From the NCBI GenBank assembly GCA_022822665.1, contig JAJEAR010000054.1, forward strand, positions 1-64,000: 64,000 nucleotides of DNA, given 5' to 3'. The translations under genes and the position numbers were made by a program. Of the stretch, positions 28,412-37,282 are shown piece after piece. Below the pieces are notes generated by a model. The model saw only the letters and a list, made by a program, of their open reading frames with translations. It was not told where the DNA came from and did no database searches. The stretch is from Alphaproteobacteria bacterium (GTDB taxonomy: Bacteria > Pseudomonadota > Alphaproteobacteria > Thalassobaculales > Thalassobaculaceae). Every line of letters starts with the position of its first letter. The first letter of the stretch is position 1.

Positions 28412-30907
28412 ATGAACGTACCGAGAGATTCCGGCAGGACCGTGCCGCCGTTGGCTGGCAGGCTGCCCGCGCAATGCTGGCGCGACGTGGAGGAATTGCG
28501 CCGCCTGGTTCACGCGGTCCTCTCGCGGGAAACGCCAGCCGGCGCGGTAGCGCCGGGCGACTTTCGGGAGGTCCTGCTGACCGGGGTAACCGGCTTCGTG
28601 GGACGCTTCCTCCTGCGCGACCTCCTGCGCCAGGACAACCGGCTGATCGTGCATTGCCTGGTCCGTGCCGGGAGTGTCGAGCAGGGGTTCGCGCGGTTGC
28701 GGGACGCCCTGGAGCTGGCGGAAATCCTGGAGGATATTCCCGAAGAGCGGGTGCGGATGGTGCCCGGCGAAATTACCGGGGAACGCTTCGGCCTGGGCGA
28801 TGCGGAGTTTGACAGGCTTTGCGAGCGGATCGACGCGGTCTATCACCTTGCCGCCGACACGGGCCTCGTGCGGTCATATGCCGACATTCGCAGGACCAAT
28901 GTGCTCGGCCTGCGCCCGGTGCTCGAGCTCTGCCTGCGCACCCGCATCAAGCACCTGTTCTACGCCTCCACGATGGGCCTGTTCCCCCAGTACTTCTGCG
29001 ACTTTTCCAGGGAGCACGGCGACAGCCGCATCGACGACCAGGTGCCGCCTGACCTCGCGGAGATGAAGAAGGCCTTCCCGCTCGGCTCGCTCGGGTATCC
29101 CTGGAGCAAGCTCGTGGCCGAACAGGGCGTGCTGTTCGCGCAGGCAGCCGGAGTGCCGGTCGCAATCTTCCGTCTGCCGGGCATGGGCTTTTCCAGCACC
29201 GGGTATACCCAGGCGAACGACTTCCCGGCCCGCCTGTTTGCTGCGGCGGGACAGGCGGAAATGACGCCGACAGGCATGTCCCTGCGGCGAAATGTCGAGC
29301 CGGCCGACACCATCAGCGAAATCTGCGCGGCGATTTCACTGAATCCGGACCGGCGTTTCACGGTCTACCACTGCTGCAACACGAGCCCGCCCGGTGACGA
29401 TGTCGACATGGAGGAGTTCGGTTTCTACTGGAAAACGGTGCCCTATCAGACCTTCAGGCGGACCAGCCAGGCCTTCGGCGACAGCTCCCCGTTGCGTGGT
29501 CAGTGGGTCCTGCTCGACCACTTTGCGCCGTACTGGTTTGACGAGGACAAGACGGGTCACACGCCGCCGATCAGTGACCGCGCCATCAGGGAAGACTGTC
29601 CGCGCCCGATCAAGTGGCCGGCACCGCTGATCCGCCACGCGCGCTCCCATGAATGGATCAGGCGCAACCGGGAGCTCTGGCCCTATCCGGTTCCGCAGGG
29701 CCGCCTCGACTTCGACCGGCTTGTCGGGCAGGCCGAAACCTGCGCCGGGCACATGGGCGTTCCCTTCGACCGGACGTATCCCGAGTGGATGCGAGACGGT
29801 CTCGAACAATTGGTCGAGGCTCTCGGGCTGCCGGAGTCCGGGCTGAGGGTATCCCGGGTCAGCCACGTCGTGTACGGGTTGACCCGTATCCTTCGGAGCA
29901 ACGCGGCGCTCGCCCGCGAACGGCAGCAGAACCCGGAGATAGAGCAGGTGAGGGTCGAGCGGCCGGTGTTCATCGTCGGGATCAATCGCACCGGCACGAC
30001 TTTCCTGCACCGTCTCCTCTCGCGCGATCCGCAGTTCTGGGCGTTGCGGCGTTACGAGTTGACGGAACCCGTGCTCTCGAGCGGCGAGTACGGCGCGGTG
30101 GCGGGCACGGTGCGGGATCCCCGCCGGGCCCGGGCGGAAGAACTGATGAGCGCAACCAATATTGCCGATACTTTCGCCGGGCTTCATCGCATCGACCTGG
30201 ACGAGCCGGAAGAGGACTTCATGCTCCTCAGGCTGGCCTTCGCGTCCTGGGTCACCCTCGTTGAGCACCACGTGCCGGCGTACGGCCGCTGGCTCGCCCA
30301 GGCCGGTTCGCGCAACGCCTACGGGTTTCACCGCCTGGTCATGCAGCACTTCACGTGGCAGCGCCGGCAGAGCGACCCGCTGGGACGGCGGCGCTGGCTG
30401 CTCAAGATGCCATTTCACCTCATGGAGCTCGAGGTGTTGCTGGAGACCTATCCGGATGCCGTCTTTATCCAGACGCACCGGGAGCCGGTTCAGTTCATGG
30501 CGTCCTGGAACAGCATGGTGGAGCGCGTCCGTTCATACACCACCGAGCCGCGACCGACCCACGAGACCGGGGCCGAGCAGCTGGCGCTGATGAGCGGCAT
30601 GCTGAACGGCGCGATGCGGTTCCGCGCCGCCCGGCCGGCGCTGGCCGATCGCTGGGTCGACGTGCGCTACGACGATCTGGTCGCCGATCCGATGGCTGTC
30701 GCCAACGACATCTACGCGCGGTTCGGCTGGCCGCTCGAACCGGCTGCCGTCGACGCCATGAGGGACTGGCTGGTACTGCAGAATGAACAGCGCCGCCACG
30801 AACCGCGGCACGTGTACAGGCTGGAGGACTACGGTCTCGTGCCCGAAGCGGTGAACCGGGCATTCGCACCGTACCGGGACTTTGTCGCCGGGCGCGGATG
30901 CCTGTGA
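28412..30907 (+). CDS. Thioester reductase-sulfotransferase fusion protein
   Basis: 831 residues. The N-terminal part (about 50-340) is an extended short-chain dehydrogenase of the thioester-reductase type: VLLTGVTGFVGRFLLRDLL, YHLAADTGLV and Y229xxxK233 (YPWSK). A linker (about 340-500) contains an FAPYWFDEDKTGHTPPI segment and ELWPYPVPQG. The C-terminal part (about 515-770) is a PAPS-dependent sulfotransferase with the phosphosulfate loop FIVGINRTGTTFLHRLL (from residue 520) and the second site FIQTHREPVQFMASWNSM. It follows the ACP-ending synthase by 62 bp, so it probably reduces the ACP-bound chain to aldehyde or alcohol and sulfates the product. That order of events is inference. Confidence 0.88.
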   Translation: MNVPRDSGRTVPPLAGRLPAQCWRDVEELRRLVHAVLSRETPAGAVAPGDFREVLLTGVTGFVGRFLLRDLLRQDNRLIVHCLVRAGSVEQGFARLRDALELAEILEDIPEERVRMVPGEITGERFGLGDAEFDRLCERIDAVYHLAADTGLVRSYADIRRTNVLGLRPVLELCLRTRIKHLFYASTMGLFPQYFCDFSREHGDSRIDDQVPPDLAEMKKAFPLGSLGYPWSKLVAEQGVLFAQAAGVPVAIFRLPGMGFSSTGYTQANDFPARLFAAAGQAEMTPTGMSLRRNVEPADTISEICAAISLNPDRRFTVYHCCNTSPPGDDVDMEEFGFYWKTVPYQTFRRTSQAFGDSSPLRGQWVLLDHFAPYWFDEDKTGHTPPISDRAIREDCPRPIKWPAPLIRHARSHEWIRRNRELWPYPVPQGRLDFDRLVGQAETCAGHMGVPFDRTYPEWMRDGLEQLVEALGLPESGLRVSRVSHVVYGLTRILRSNAALARERQQNPEIEQVRVERPVFIVGINRTGTTFLHRLLSRDPQFWALRRYELTEPVLSSGEYGAVAGTVRDPRRARAEELMSATNIADTFAGLHRIDLDEPEEDFMLLRLAFASWVTLVEHHVPAYGRWLAQAGSRNAYGFHRLVMQHFTWQRRQSDPLGRRRWLLKMPFHLMELEVLLETYPDAVFIQTHREPVQFMASWNSMVERVRSYTTEPRPTHETGAEQLALMSGMLNGAMRFRAARPALADRWVDVRYDDLVADPMAVANDIYARFGWPLEPAAVDAMRDWLVLQNEQRRHEPRHVYRLEDYGLVPEAVNRAFAPYRDFVAGRGCL

Positions 30908-31049
30908 GAGCGCAACCCGTGCGGTGACGATGAAACGACCGCCAATGCGGAGTTCCGTGAGCTTTCCGACGTGACCCCGAGACAGGGCGGGCAAGTGGAC
31001 GGGACGGACAACGGCACCCGGGCCGTTTTCCCTTTCCACTGCAGCCCCG

Positions 31050-31814
31050 TTACGGCGGCATGCGGATCGCGCCGTCGAGCCGGATTACCGAGCCGTTCAT
31101 GAAGGAGTTCCGCGTGACATGAACGACGAGGGCCGCGTATTCGTCCGCACTTCCCAGGCGCCCTGGATAGACCGACGTATCGACCAGGAACTGCTTTGCC
31201 GGTCCTGACAGGCCGTCCATCATCGGCGTGTCCATCAGACCGGGGGCGATGCAGTTGACGCGTATTCCCTTGGCGGCGAGCTCGCGCGCGAGCGGCAGCG
31301 TCATCGCCGCGACACCGCCCTTCGAGGCGGCGTAGTCGAGCTGCCCGATCTGTCCCTCGAAAGCGGCGACCGAAGCGGTGGTAATGATGCAGCCGCGTTC
31401 GTTGTCATCATCCATCGGTTCCAGGGCGGCCATGTCGGCGGCGGCCAGCCGGCAGGAGTTGATAGTGCCGATCAGGTTGACCCGGACGGCACGGGTCAGT
31501 CGCTCAAGCGGGCTCGCCCTGCCATCCCGTCCCGTCAGCCTTGTGCCTGGAGCGATGCCGGCGCAGGCAACCAGGATGCGCGCCGGACCCAACCGCTCGC
31601 GCACTGCAGCGACAGCGGCCTCGCGGCTCGCGGAGTCGGCCACGTCGCACACCACGGCGACACCATCGACCCGTGCCGCAACCCTTCCTGCCAGCTCCTC
31701 GTTCGTGTCCAGGATTCCGACCCTGGCACCGGCCTGCGCAAGGGCTCGCGCCGTTGCCTCTCCCAGTCCCGACGCGCCTCCGGTGACGATCGCCGTTTGC
31801 CCGTTGACATCCAT
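31050..31814 (-). CDS. Short-chain dehydrogenase, type II 3-hydroxyacyl-CoA dehydrogenase-like
   Basis: 254 residues from the ATG at 31814. It has the NAD site TGGASGLGEATARAL, NAG-equivalent VACAG, catalytic Ser in TTASVAAFEG and YAASK, and the C-terminal RLGSADEYAALVVHV. The pattern, including the TASVAAFEGQIGQ loop, resembles HSD17B10-type 3-hydroxyacyl-CoA dehydrogenases. It converges with the reductase-sulfotransferase gene and may act in lipid metabolism or be unrelated to the polyketide pathway. Confidence 0.85.
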   Translation of the reverse strand: MDVNGQTAIVTGGASGLGEATARALAQAGARVGILDTNEELAGRVAARVDGVAVVCDVADSASREAAVAAVRERLGPARILVACAGIAPGTRLTGRDGRASPLERLTRAVRVNLIGTINSCRLAAADMAALEPMDDDNERGCIITTASVAAFEGQIGQLDYAASKGGVAAMTLPLARELAAKGIRVNCIAPGLMDTPMMDGLSGPAKQFLVDTSVYPGRLGSADEYAALVVHVTRNSFMNGSVIRLDGAIRMPP

Positions 31815-32129
31815 GCCTGGCTCGCTCGCTGATCCGGCATCTGCATAGCAAGACGCTGCCCGGCCATGCAAAGGCGAGGGTCTGAGACCGCAAGGTGGTA
31901 TCCTGGCCCGGGTCCGGGATGCGTTGCGCCCATGCATGTCCGAACGGCGACCCCTGCTTCCCTGCTCCGACTATCCGGGTTGGTGCGGGAAGCGATGTTC
32001 CGCTGCCTGGCGAAGCTGTGGCGTGGAGGGCGAAAGGAGCGCCGCAACGCCTCCGTGCCGAACATGGCCGGAGTGCGCGGAGTCGCACGACATGAGGGTC
32101 AGGTCCGCCACCCCGGCGGACTCGCGCCC
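31815..32129. other. Spacer without a gene
   Basis: About 315 bp upstream of the dehydrogenase. Frames on both strands are shadows; no domain is seen. It ends where similarity to the region before the molybdenum hydroxylase begins. Confidence 0.4.
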
Positions 32130-32325
32130 GTCCGTCGTGGCCCGCCAATACGGCGGTATCCTGTCGCCGCTGCCGGCAACCGGAATGGAGGAGGTGGCGA
32201 GGACGGTGTACCGCCCCGACCGGGCAGCCGGTGCAGTATCCGCAAACGCCCCGTAGTGCCGGGAGGACATGCGGTTGCTCACTGGCCGGGGAGAGTTGCT
32301 CGACGGCCTCGCCTTTCCCGGCGGC
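32130..32325 (+). pseudogene. Partial copy of the molybdenum hydroxylase promoter and 5' end
   Basis: About 196 bp is roughly 80-85% identical, by eye, to 34883-35076, covering the upstream region and the first 40 codons of the gene at 34953. The equivalent start ATG at 32200 is AGG, and a TAG at 32254-32256 interrupts (AP*CRED versus APLRRED). LLTGRGELLDGLAFPG is still readable. The copy ends in the FitB-like remnant. With the intact gene it forms direct repeats flanking the radical SAM gene. Confidence 0.8.
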
Positions 32326-32468
32326 ATGATCGCGAGGCCGAAGCGCAAATCCGCCTCGCCGACTGCCACGAGGTACAGGCTCGATGTTGCACGCTTTCCG
32401 ATAAACGACACGATCACGACATTCGGCGCGGGGCGCATCAGTTCGCACAGCACGGTCGTATCGACCAC
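32320..32468 (-). pseudogene. Truncated FitB-type PIN toxin remnant
   Basis: On the minus strand from 32468: VVDTTVLCELMRPAPN, then SLYLVAVGEADLRFGLAIMPPGK. This is the N-terminal third of a VapC/FitB PIN ribonuclease, including its first active-site Asp and the Glu of the AEADLR-like motif. Beyond it the frame runs into antisense sequence of the molybdenum hydroxylase copy, so about 80 residues with the remaining acidic residues are lost. Confidence 0.7.
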
Positions 32469-32484
32469 CAGCGTCGCCGACGCC

Positions 32485-32700
32485 TCGGTCGAAGCGCGGC
32501 GGCAGTTCGAGTTCCACGCCGCCGTAAGGTGCGAAGCACTCGAGGATGAAGGCTGCCAGATCCTCCGGCTCGCCTTCCCGTCAGACCGCCTCGCGCTGAA
32601 TCTGTCGTGCCTGCTGCGTCGAATGGCCGTGGTTCGCCGCCCGCGTGCGGAGCCGGGTGCTCACGTCGTCGTCCGGATTGTGGATGGTGATGCTGGCCAT
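32485..32700 (-). pseudogene. FitA-type antitoxin remnant with internal stop
   Basis: The ATG at 32700 begins MASITIHNPDDDVSTRLRTR, an evident FitA ribbon-helix-helix start. After QIQREAV a TGA (32581-32583) replaces the usual Gly codon, and the second half stays readable: REGEPEDLAAFILECFAPYG, then VELELPPRF. One residue of the usual EEEA stretch is also missing. It lies directly before the truncated PIN toxin, in normal fitAB order. Confidence 0.75.
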
Positions 32701-32837
32701 GTCCGAGTTCCGGGCCGCGACATCGAACGTCGGTTGCTCGGGGATTGCGTTGCAATCAGGCAGAGGCTGCACTGGACCGAGAAGCCGGCAATGCAGTAAC
32801 ATTGCAACCGGCTAGGCAACAGAGGCCGGTCACGACC

Positions 32838-34610
32838 ATGCCGAACGCCCTGCTCGTTTACCCGGAGCAGCCTCCCACCTTCTGGGGGGCCGAATACGCG
32901 CTCGAAATCTCGAGGATCAAGGCGACCTTTCCGCCCCTGGGGCTGCTGACTGTCGCCGCCATGTTTCCTGCGCACTACACGCTCCGCGTGGTGGACATGA
33001 ACGTGATGGCCTTGCAGGACGCCGATCTCGCGTGGGCGGACCTGGTTTTCACGTCCACGATGATCACACACCACCTGTCGCTCCAAGCCGTGGTCGAGCG
33101 CTGCAACGACGCAGGCGTTCCGGTGGTGGCAGGCGGGCCGCACCCCACCACGTTTCACGAGGACATCGCCGGCGTGAGTCACTTCGTGCTGGGCGAGGTC
33201 GAGGAGATCTTTGCGGAGTTCCTTCGGGATCTCGAAGAGGGTGCCGCAAGACCCCTCTACCGGGAGACAGGCAAGCCGGCCGTGACCCGAACGCCGATCC
33301 CGCGCTTCGACCTCATCGACATGAAGAACTACGCCACGATGAGCGTGCAGTTTTCCCGCGGTTGCCCGTTCGACTGCGAGTTCTGCGACATCATCAAGCT
33401 CTATGGCCGCGTGCCACGCACGAAGTCGCCGGAGCAGGTCGTGGCGGAACTGGACTCTCTCTACCGGCTGGGCTGGCGCGGCCCCGTCTTCCTGGTCGAC
33501 GACAACTTCATCGGCAACAAGCGAGATGCCATGAACGTGCTGCCCGCGATCGCCGCCTGGCAGAAGGCCAGGAGGTATCCGTTCACGCTGATCACGGAAG
33601 CCAGCGCGAATCTCGCACTGTTGGAAGAGTTGATGGACGCCATGACCGAGGCCGGTTTCGATACCGTGTTCGTCGGCATCGAGACACCGAACCCGGAGGC
33701 CCTGCTCAAGACCAAGAAGCAGCAGAACACCAGCAAGACCGAAGAGAACTTCCTCTTCAGCGCCGTTCGCAAGATCCAGCAACACGGAATGCAGGTGCAG
33801 GGCGGGTTCATCCTGGGCCTGGATGGCGATGGCGAGGGCGTGTTCGACGCCCAGATCGAATTCATCCAGCAGACCGGCATTCCCGTGGCTCCCATCTACT
33901 TGCTGACTGCCCTGAAGGGCACGGACATGTACGCGCGCATGAAGGCGGAAAACCGGCTTCTCGAGACGCAGATCGGCACAAACGGCATGTATCTCAATTT
34001 CAGGACGGAGATGGATTACGATACGTTGATCGAGGGATACAAGCGGGTGATCGTCTCGCTCTACGACCCGACTCTGGAGCGCTATTTCGAGCGCTGCCTG
34101 ACCCTGTTCCAGCACTGGAAGCCTGCTCCGCACCTTCGAAAATCGGGGAACAAGGACAAGACCTTCGCAGCCCTCATGGGCGTGCGCCGCTGTCTCTCCG
34201 CCCGCCAGATGCCCGCCTTTTCGACGTTCATCGGCAAGGTGTCCAGGGACTATCCCCGCATGCTCCCCGACGCGATCTACCTGGCGGCCCTGGGCTACCA
34301 CTTCGAGCGAATCGGCCGTCAGCAGATCGCCATCCACGACTTTCTGAGCCTCCTGCGGGGAGAGCTGGAGACGTTCCGGGCGGCGGTCCCGGATCCCGCT
34401 TCAGCGGTGGAGGCATTCAGGAGCCGCCGGCAGGCGTCGTTCGAGCGCGCCCGGAAACACTACGAGTCCATACCCGACGAGTTTCGATACCAGGGAGACG
34501 GCCTGCACGATGCGCTGGCGTCCTTCCAGTGCGCGGTGGACAGGCGCGCAAGCGCGGTCGCACACTCCCGGGAACAATTCCCGGTCGCGCTGGGTGCCGG
34601 GGATCACTGA
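32838..34610 (+). CDS. B12-binding radical SAM enzyme (DUF4070 family)
   Basis: 590 residues from the ATG at 32838. The N-terminal cobalamin-binding-like domain (about 1-140) lacks the DxHxxG motif in clear form. The radical SAM core has the CxxxCxxC cluster at Cys176/180/183 (FSRGCPFDCEFCDII), with FLVDDNFIGNKRDA, FVGIETPNPEALLKTKK and GFILGLDGDGEGVFDAQ, characteristic of the subgroup with a C-terminal DUF4070, which includes the hopanoid methylase HpnP. Methylation of an unactivated carbon, possibly in a lipid, is a reasonable guess but the substrate is unknown. The gene lies between the two direct repeats. Confidence 0.88.
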   Translation: MPNALLVYPEQPPTFWGAEYALEISRIKATFPPLGLLTVAAMFPAHYTLRVVDMNVMALQDADLAWADLVFTSTMITHHLSLQAVVERCNDAGVPVVAGGPHPTTFHEDIAGVSHFVLGEVEEIFAEFLRDLEEGAARPLYRETGKPAVTRTPIPRFDLIDMKNYATMSVQFSRGCPFDCEFCDIIKLYGRVPRTKSPEQVVAELDSLYRLGWRGPVFLVDDNFIGNKRDAMNVLPAIAAWQKARRYPFTLITEASANLALLEELMDAMTEAGFDTVFVGIETPNPEALLKTKKQQNTSKTEENFLFSAVRKIQQHGMQVQGGFILGLDGDGEGVFDAQIEFIQQTGIPVAPIYLLTALKGTDMYARMKAENRLLETQIGTNGMYLNFRTEMDYDTLIEGYKRVIVSLYDPTLERYFERCLTLFQHWKPAPHLRKSGNKDKTFAALMGVRRCLSARQMPAFSTFIGKVSRDYPRMLPDAIYLAALGYHFERIGRQQIAIHDFLSLLRGELETFRAAVPDPASAVEAFRSRRQASFERARKHYESIPDEFRYQGDGLHDALASFQCAVDRRASAVAHSREQFPVALGAGDH

Positions 34611-34952
34611 GGCTGCTCTCGCCGCGGGTTGTTCGCGGGAGCCTCGAACCTGTGTGGCCGCCGTCACGGCGTTCTTTCGAAGCCGCCGAACGGCGTTTTC
34701 GGGCATATCGCGCGTGAGTGCCCTGCGTCGGCGGCAGACCCGGCATGATCCGTGCGCTCTTGTGGTGACGCCTGTGGGAACTGGAGCTGTGTGCTCGGGA
34801 TGTCGGCGAGGGCATCCAGTACGCGGGCGGCATGGTGGCGTATCGCCATCGCGTTCGACCCCGTCCCGGCAGAATCGCTCCTGTCCGTCGTGGCCCGCCG
34901 GTGTGGCGGTATCCTATAGTCGCTGTCGGCGACCGGGATGGAGGACGTGGCG
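34611..34952. promoter_or_regulatory. Upstream region of the molybdenum hydroxylase, partly repeated
   Basis: No gene in 342 bp. From 34883 it matches 32130 onward, so the promoter-proximal part was duplicated with the coding start. GGAGGA at 34941-34946 is a good ribosome binding site for the ATG at 34953. Confidence 0.5.
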
Positions 34953-37274
34953 ATGACGGTGTACCGAACAGACGGGGCACCCGGTGCGGCACTCGGGGAC
35001 GCTCCGTTGCGGCGGGAGGATGCGCGGCTGCTTACCGGCCGGGGCGAGTTCCTCGATGACCTCGCCTTTCCCGGCTGCGCGCACGCGGTGTTTGTCCGTT
35101 CGCCCCATCCCCATGCCCGCATCGAGCGGGTGCGGCTCGAGGAGGCCCGGGCGTCGGACCGGGTACTGGCGGTGCTGGATGCGGCCGCAGCGGCGGATGA
35201 CGGGCTGGAACCGCTGCAACCGGTCTTCACCGCGAACCCGAAGTCGGGCGAGCCGTTCGACTTCCTGGCCCAGCCCCTGCTCGCGGACGGGGTGGTGCGT
35301 CACGTCGGCGAGGCGATCGTGCTGGTGGTGGCGGAAACCCTGCAGGCGGCGGTCGACGCGGCCGCGAAGGTGGTGGTGGACTACCTGCCGCTGCCGGCGG
35401 TCCTGACACCGGCCGAGGCACGCGCGCCGGGCGCGCCCGAACTCTCGGCCGCGGTCCCGGGAAACCTTTACCACGCGTGGCGCACTGGTGATGCCGCAAC
35501 CGTGGACGCCGCCTTCGGGGCGGCCGCCCACACGGTGACCTGCCGGTTGCACAACCATCGCATCATCACCAACCCGATGGAACCGCGCGGCGCGGTGGCC
35601 AGCTGGGACGGCGAGCGCTACCACCTCACCGTCTCGAGCCAGAATATCCACGGCATCCGCGACGTGACCGCCGCCGCCCTCGCCGTTCCGGTGTCGCAGG
35701 TCCGCTTCGTCGCGCGCGATGTCGGCGGCGGATTCGGGTCGAAGAACTTCGCCTATCCCGAATACCCGCTCGTGGCCTGGGCGGCGCGGCGGACCGGGCG
35801 GCCGGTCAAGTGGATCGCGACCCGCAGCGAGACCTTCCTCGCCGACCACCAGGGACGCGACCAGCACGCCGTTGCCAGCCTGGCGCTTGATGCCGGGGGA
35901 CGGTTCCTGGCACTCGCGATCGAGAGTGACGCCAATATCGGTGCCTACATGGTCGGCGGCATGGGGTCGATCGCCTGCCTGCTGTTCGCCCACCTTGCCG
36001 GTACCGTGTACGACATCCCGGCGATCTCGCTGTCGATCTCGGTGGTCGCGACCAACACCACCCCTGTCGGGGTCACCCGGGCTCCGGGATTTGCCGAGGC
36101 CAACTACGTCATGGAGCGGCTGATCGATACCGCGGCCCGCGAGTGCGGGTTCGATCGGGTGACGCTGCGGCGGCGCAACCTGTTCGCACCGGACGCGATG
36201 CCGATTGTCAACGCGCTGGGCGAAACCGTCGACAGCGGCGATTTTCCCCGCGCCCTCGACGCGGTGGTCCGCCGCGCGGCGGTCGACGGGTTCGGCGAAC
36301 GCCGGGCCGGAAGCGAGGCCCGGGGCATGCTGCGCGGGCTCGGATTCTCGTTCCACATCAAGGGCACAGGCGGTTCGCCACACGAGAATGTCGACATCCG
36401 CTTCGAGAACGGCGGCATCCACCTGGTGACGGGGACCCAGTCGATCGGCCAGGGCCACGAGACCACCATGGCGCAGATCCTCGCCGAGCGCCTCGGTATC
36501 GACGATGCCCTGGTCACGCTCGGACAGGGTGACACCGACCTCATCGCGTTCGGTGGCGGGCACGGCAGCTCGCGGTCGACCTACATGGCCGGGACCGCGA
36601 TCTGCCGGGCGGTGGAGAAGATCATCGAGGCGGGCTGTGAAGAGGCGGCCGCGGTTCTCGAGGCGGCGGTCGACGACATCCGCTATGCCGACGGGCAGTT
36701 TGCGATCGTCGGCACCGACCGCGCCATTGGCCTGGTTGAACTCGCGGAACTGGCGCGACGCGACGGCCGGCCGCTTGATCGCGGCCACGCCTGGACCCGT
36801 GAACACCTGACCTTTCCCAACGGCGCCCACGTGGTGGAGATCGAGATCGACCCCGAGACCGGCCGTATCCGGCTGGTCCGCTATACCGCGGTCGACGACT
36901 ACGGGGTGCTGGTCAACCCGACCGTCGCCGCCGGCCAGGTGCACGGGTCGATCGCCCAGGGGCTGGGACAGGCGCTGCTCGAGCAGGCGCTGTACGATCC
37001 CGACAGCGGACAGCAGGTGACCGGCTCGCTGATGGACTACCCGCTGCCGCGAGCAGACGACCTGGTCGGATTCGACCTCGACTTCAGTCACACGCGGTGC
37101 ACCACCAACCCGCTCGGGGTGAAGGGATGCGGCGAGGCGGCGGTGTGCGCCGGCCTGCCCGCGATCCACAATGCGCTGCTCGACGCCCTGGCTGGCACCG
37201 GGGTCACGGAGTTCGAGGGAGCGGCAACGCCCTGGCGGGTCTGGAGGGCGCTTCGCGAAGCGGCAGTTCCCTGA
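34953..37274 (+). CDS. Xanthine dehydrogenase/CO dehydrogenase-family molybdopterin subunit, orphan
   Basis: 773 residues from the ATG at 34953, six bases after GGAGGA. The order is LLTGRGEFLDDLAFPGCAHA, the FVRSPHPHARI domain, RDVGGGFGSKNFAYPE in the Mo-binding part, QSIGQGHETTMAQI and the C-terminal GVKGCGEAA with the conserved active-site Glu. The loop usually reading YRGAGRPE is GVTRAPGFAEAN, so this is neither a classical xanthine dehydrogenase nor a CODH with the AYxCSFR loop. FAD and 2Fe-2S subunits are not encoded nearby, so partners must be elsewhere. Substrate is unknown. Confidence 0.88.
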   Translation: MTVYRTDGAPGAALGDAPLRREDARLLTGRGEFLDDLAFPGCAHAVFVRSPHPHARIERVRLEEARASDRVLAVLDAAAAADDGLEPLQPVFTANPKSGEPFDFLAQPLLADGVVRHVGEAIVLVVAETLQAAVDAAAKVVVDYLPLPAVLTPAEARAPGAPELSAAVPGNLYHAWRTGDAATVDAAFGAAAHTVTCRLHNHRIITNPMEPRGAVASWDGERYHLTVSSQNIHGIRDVTAAALAVPVSQVRFVARDVGGGFGSKNFAYPEYPLVAWAARRTGRPVKWIATRSETFLADHQGRDQHAVASLALDAGGRFLALAIESDANIGAYMVGGMGSIACLLFAHLAGTVYDIPAISLSISVVATNTTPVGVTRAPGFAEANYVMERLIDTAARECGFDRVTLRRRNLFAPDAMPIVNALGETVDSGDFPRALDAVVRRAAVDGFGERRAGSEARGMLRGLGFSFHIKGTGGSPHENVDIRFENGGIHLVTGTQSIGQGHETTMAQILAERLGIDDALVTLGQGDTDLIAFGGGHGSSRSTYMAGTAICRAVEKIIEAGCEEAAAVLEAAVDDIRYADGQFAIVGTDRAIGLVELAELARRDGRPLDRGHAWTREHLTFPNGAHVVEIEIDPETGRIRLVRYTAVDDYGVLVNPTVAAGQVHGSIAQGLGQALLEQALYDPDSGQQVTGSLMDYPLPRADDLVGFDLDFSHTRCTTNPLGVKGCGEAAVCAGLPAIHNALLDALAGTGVTEFEGAATPWRVWRALREAAVP

Positions 37275-37282
37275 AACCGGGA

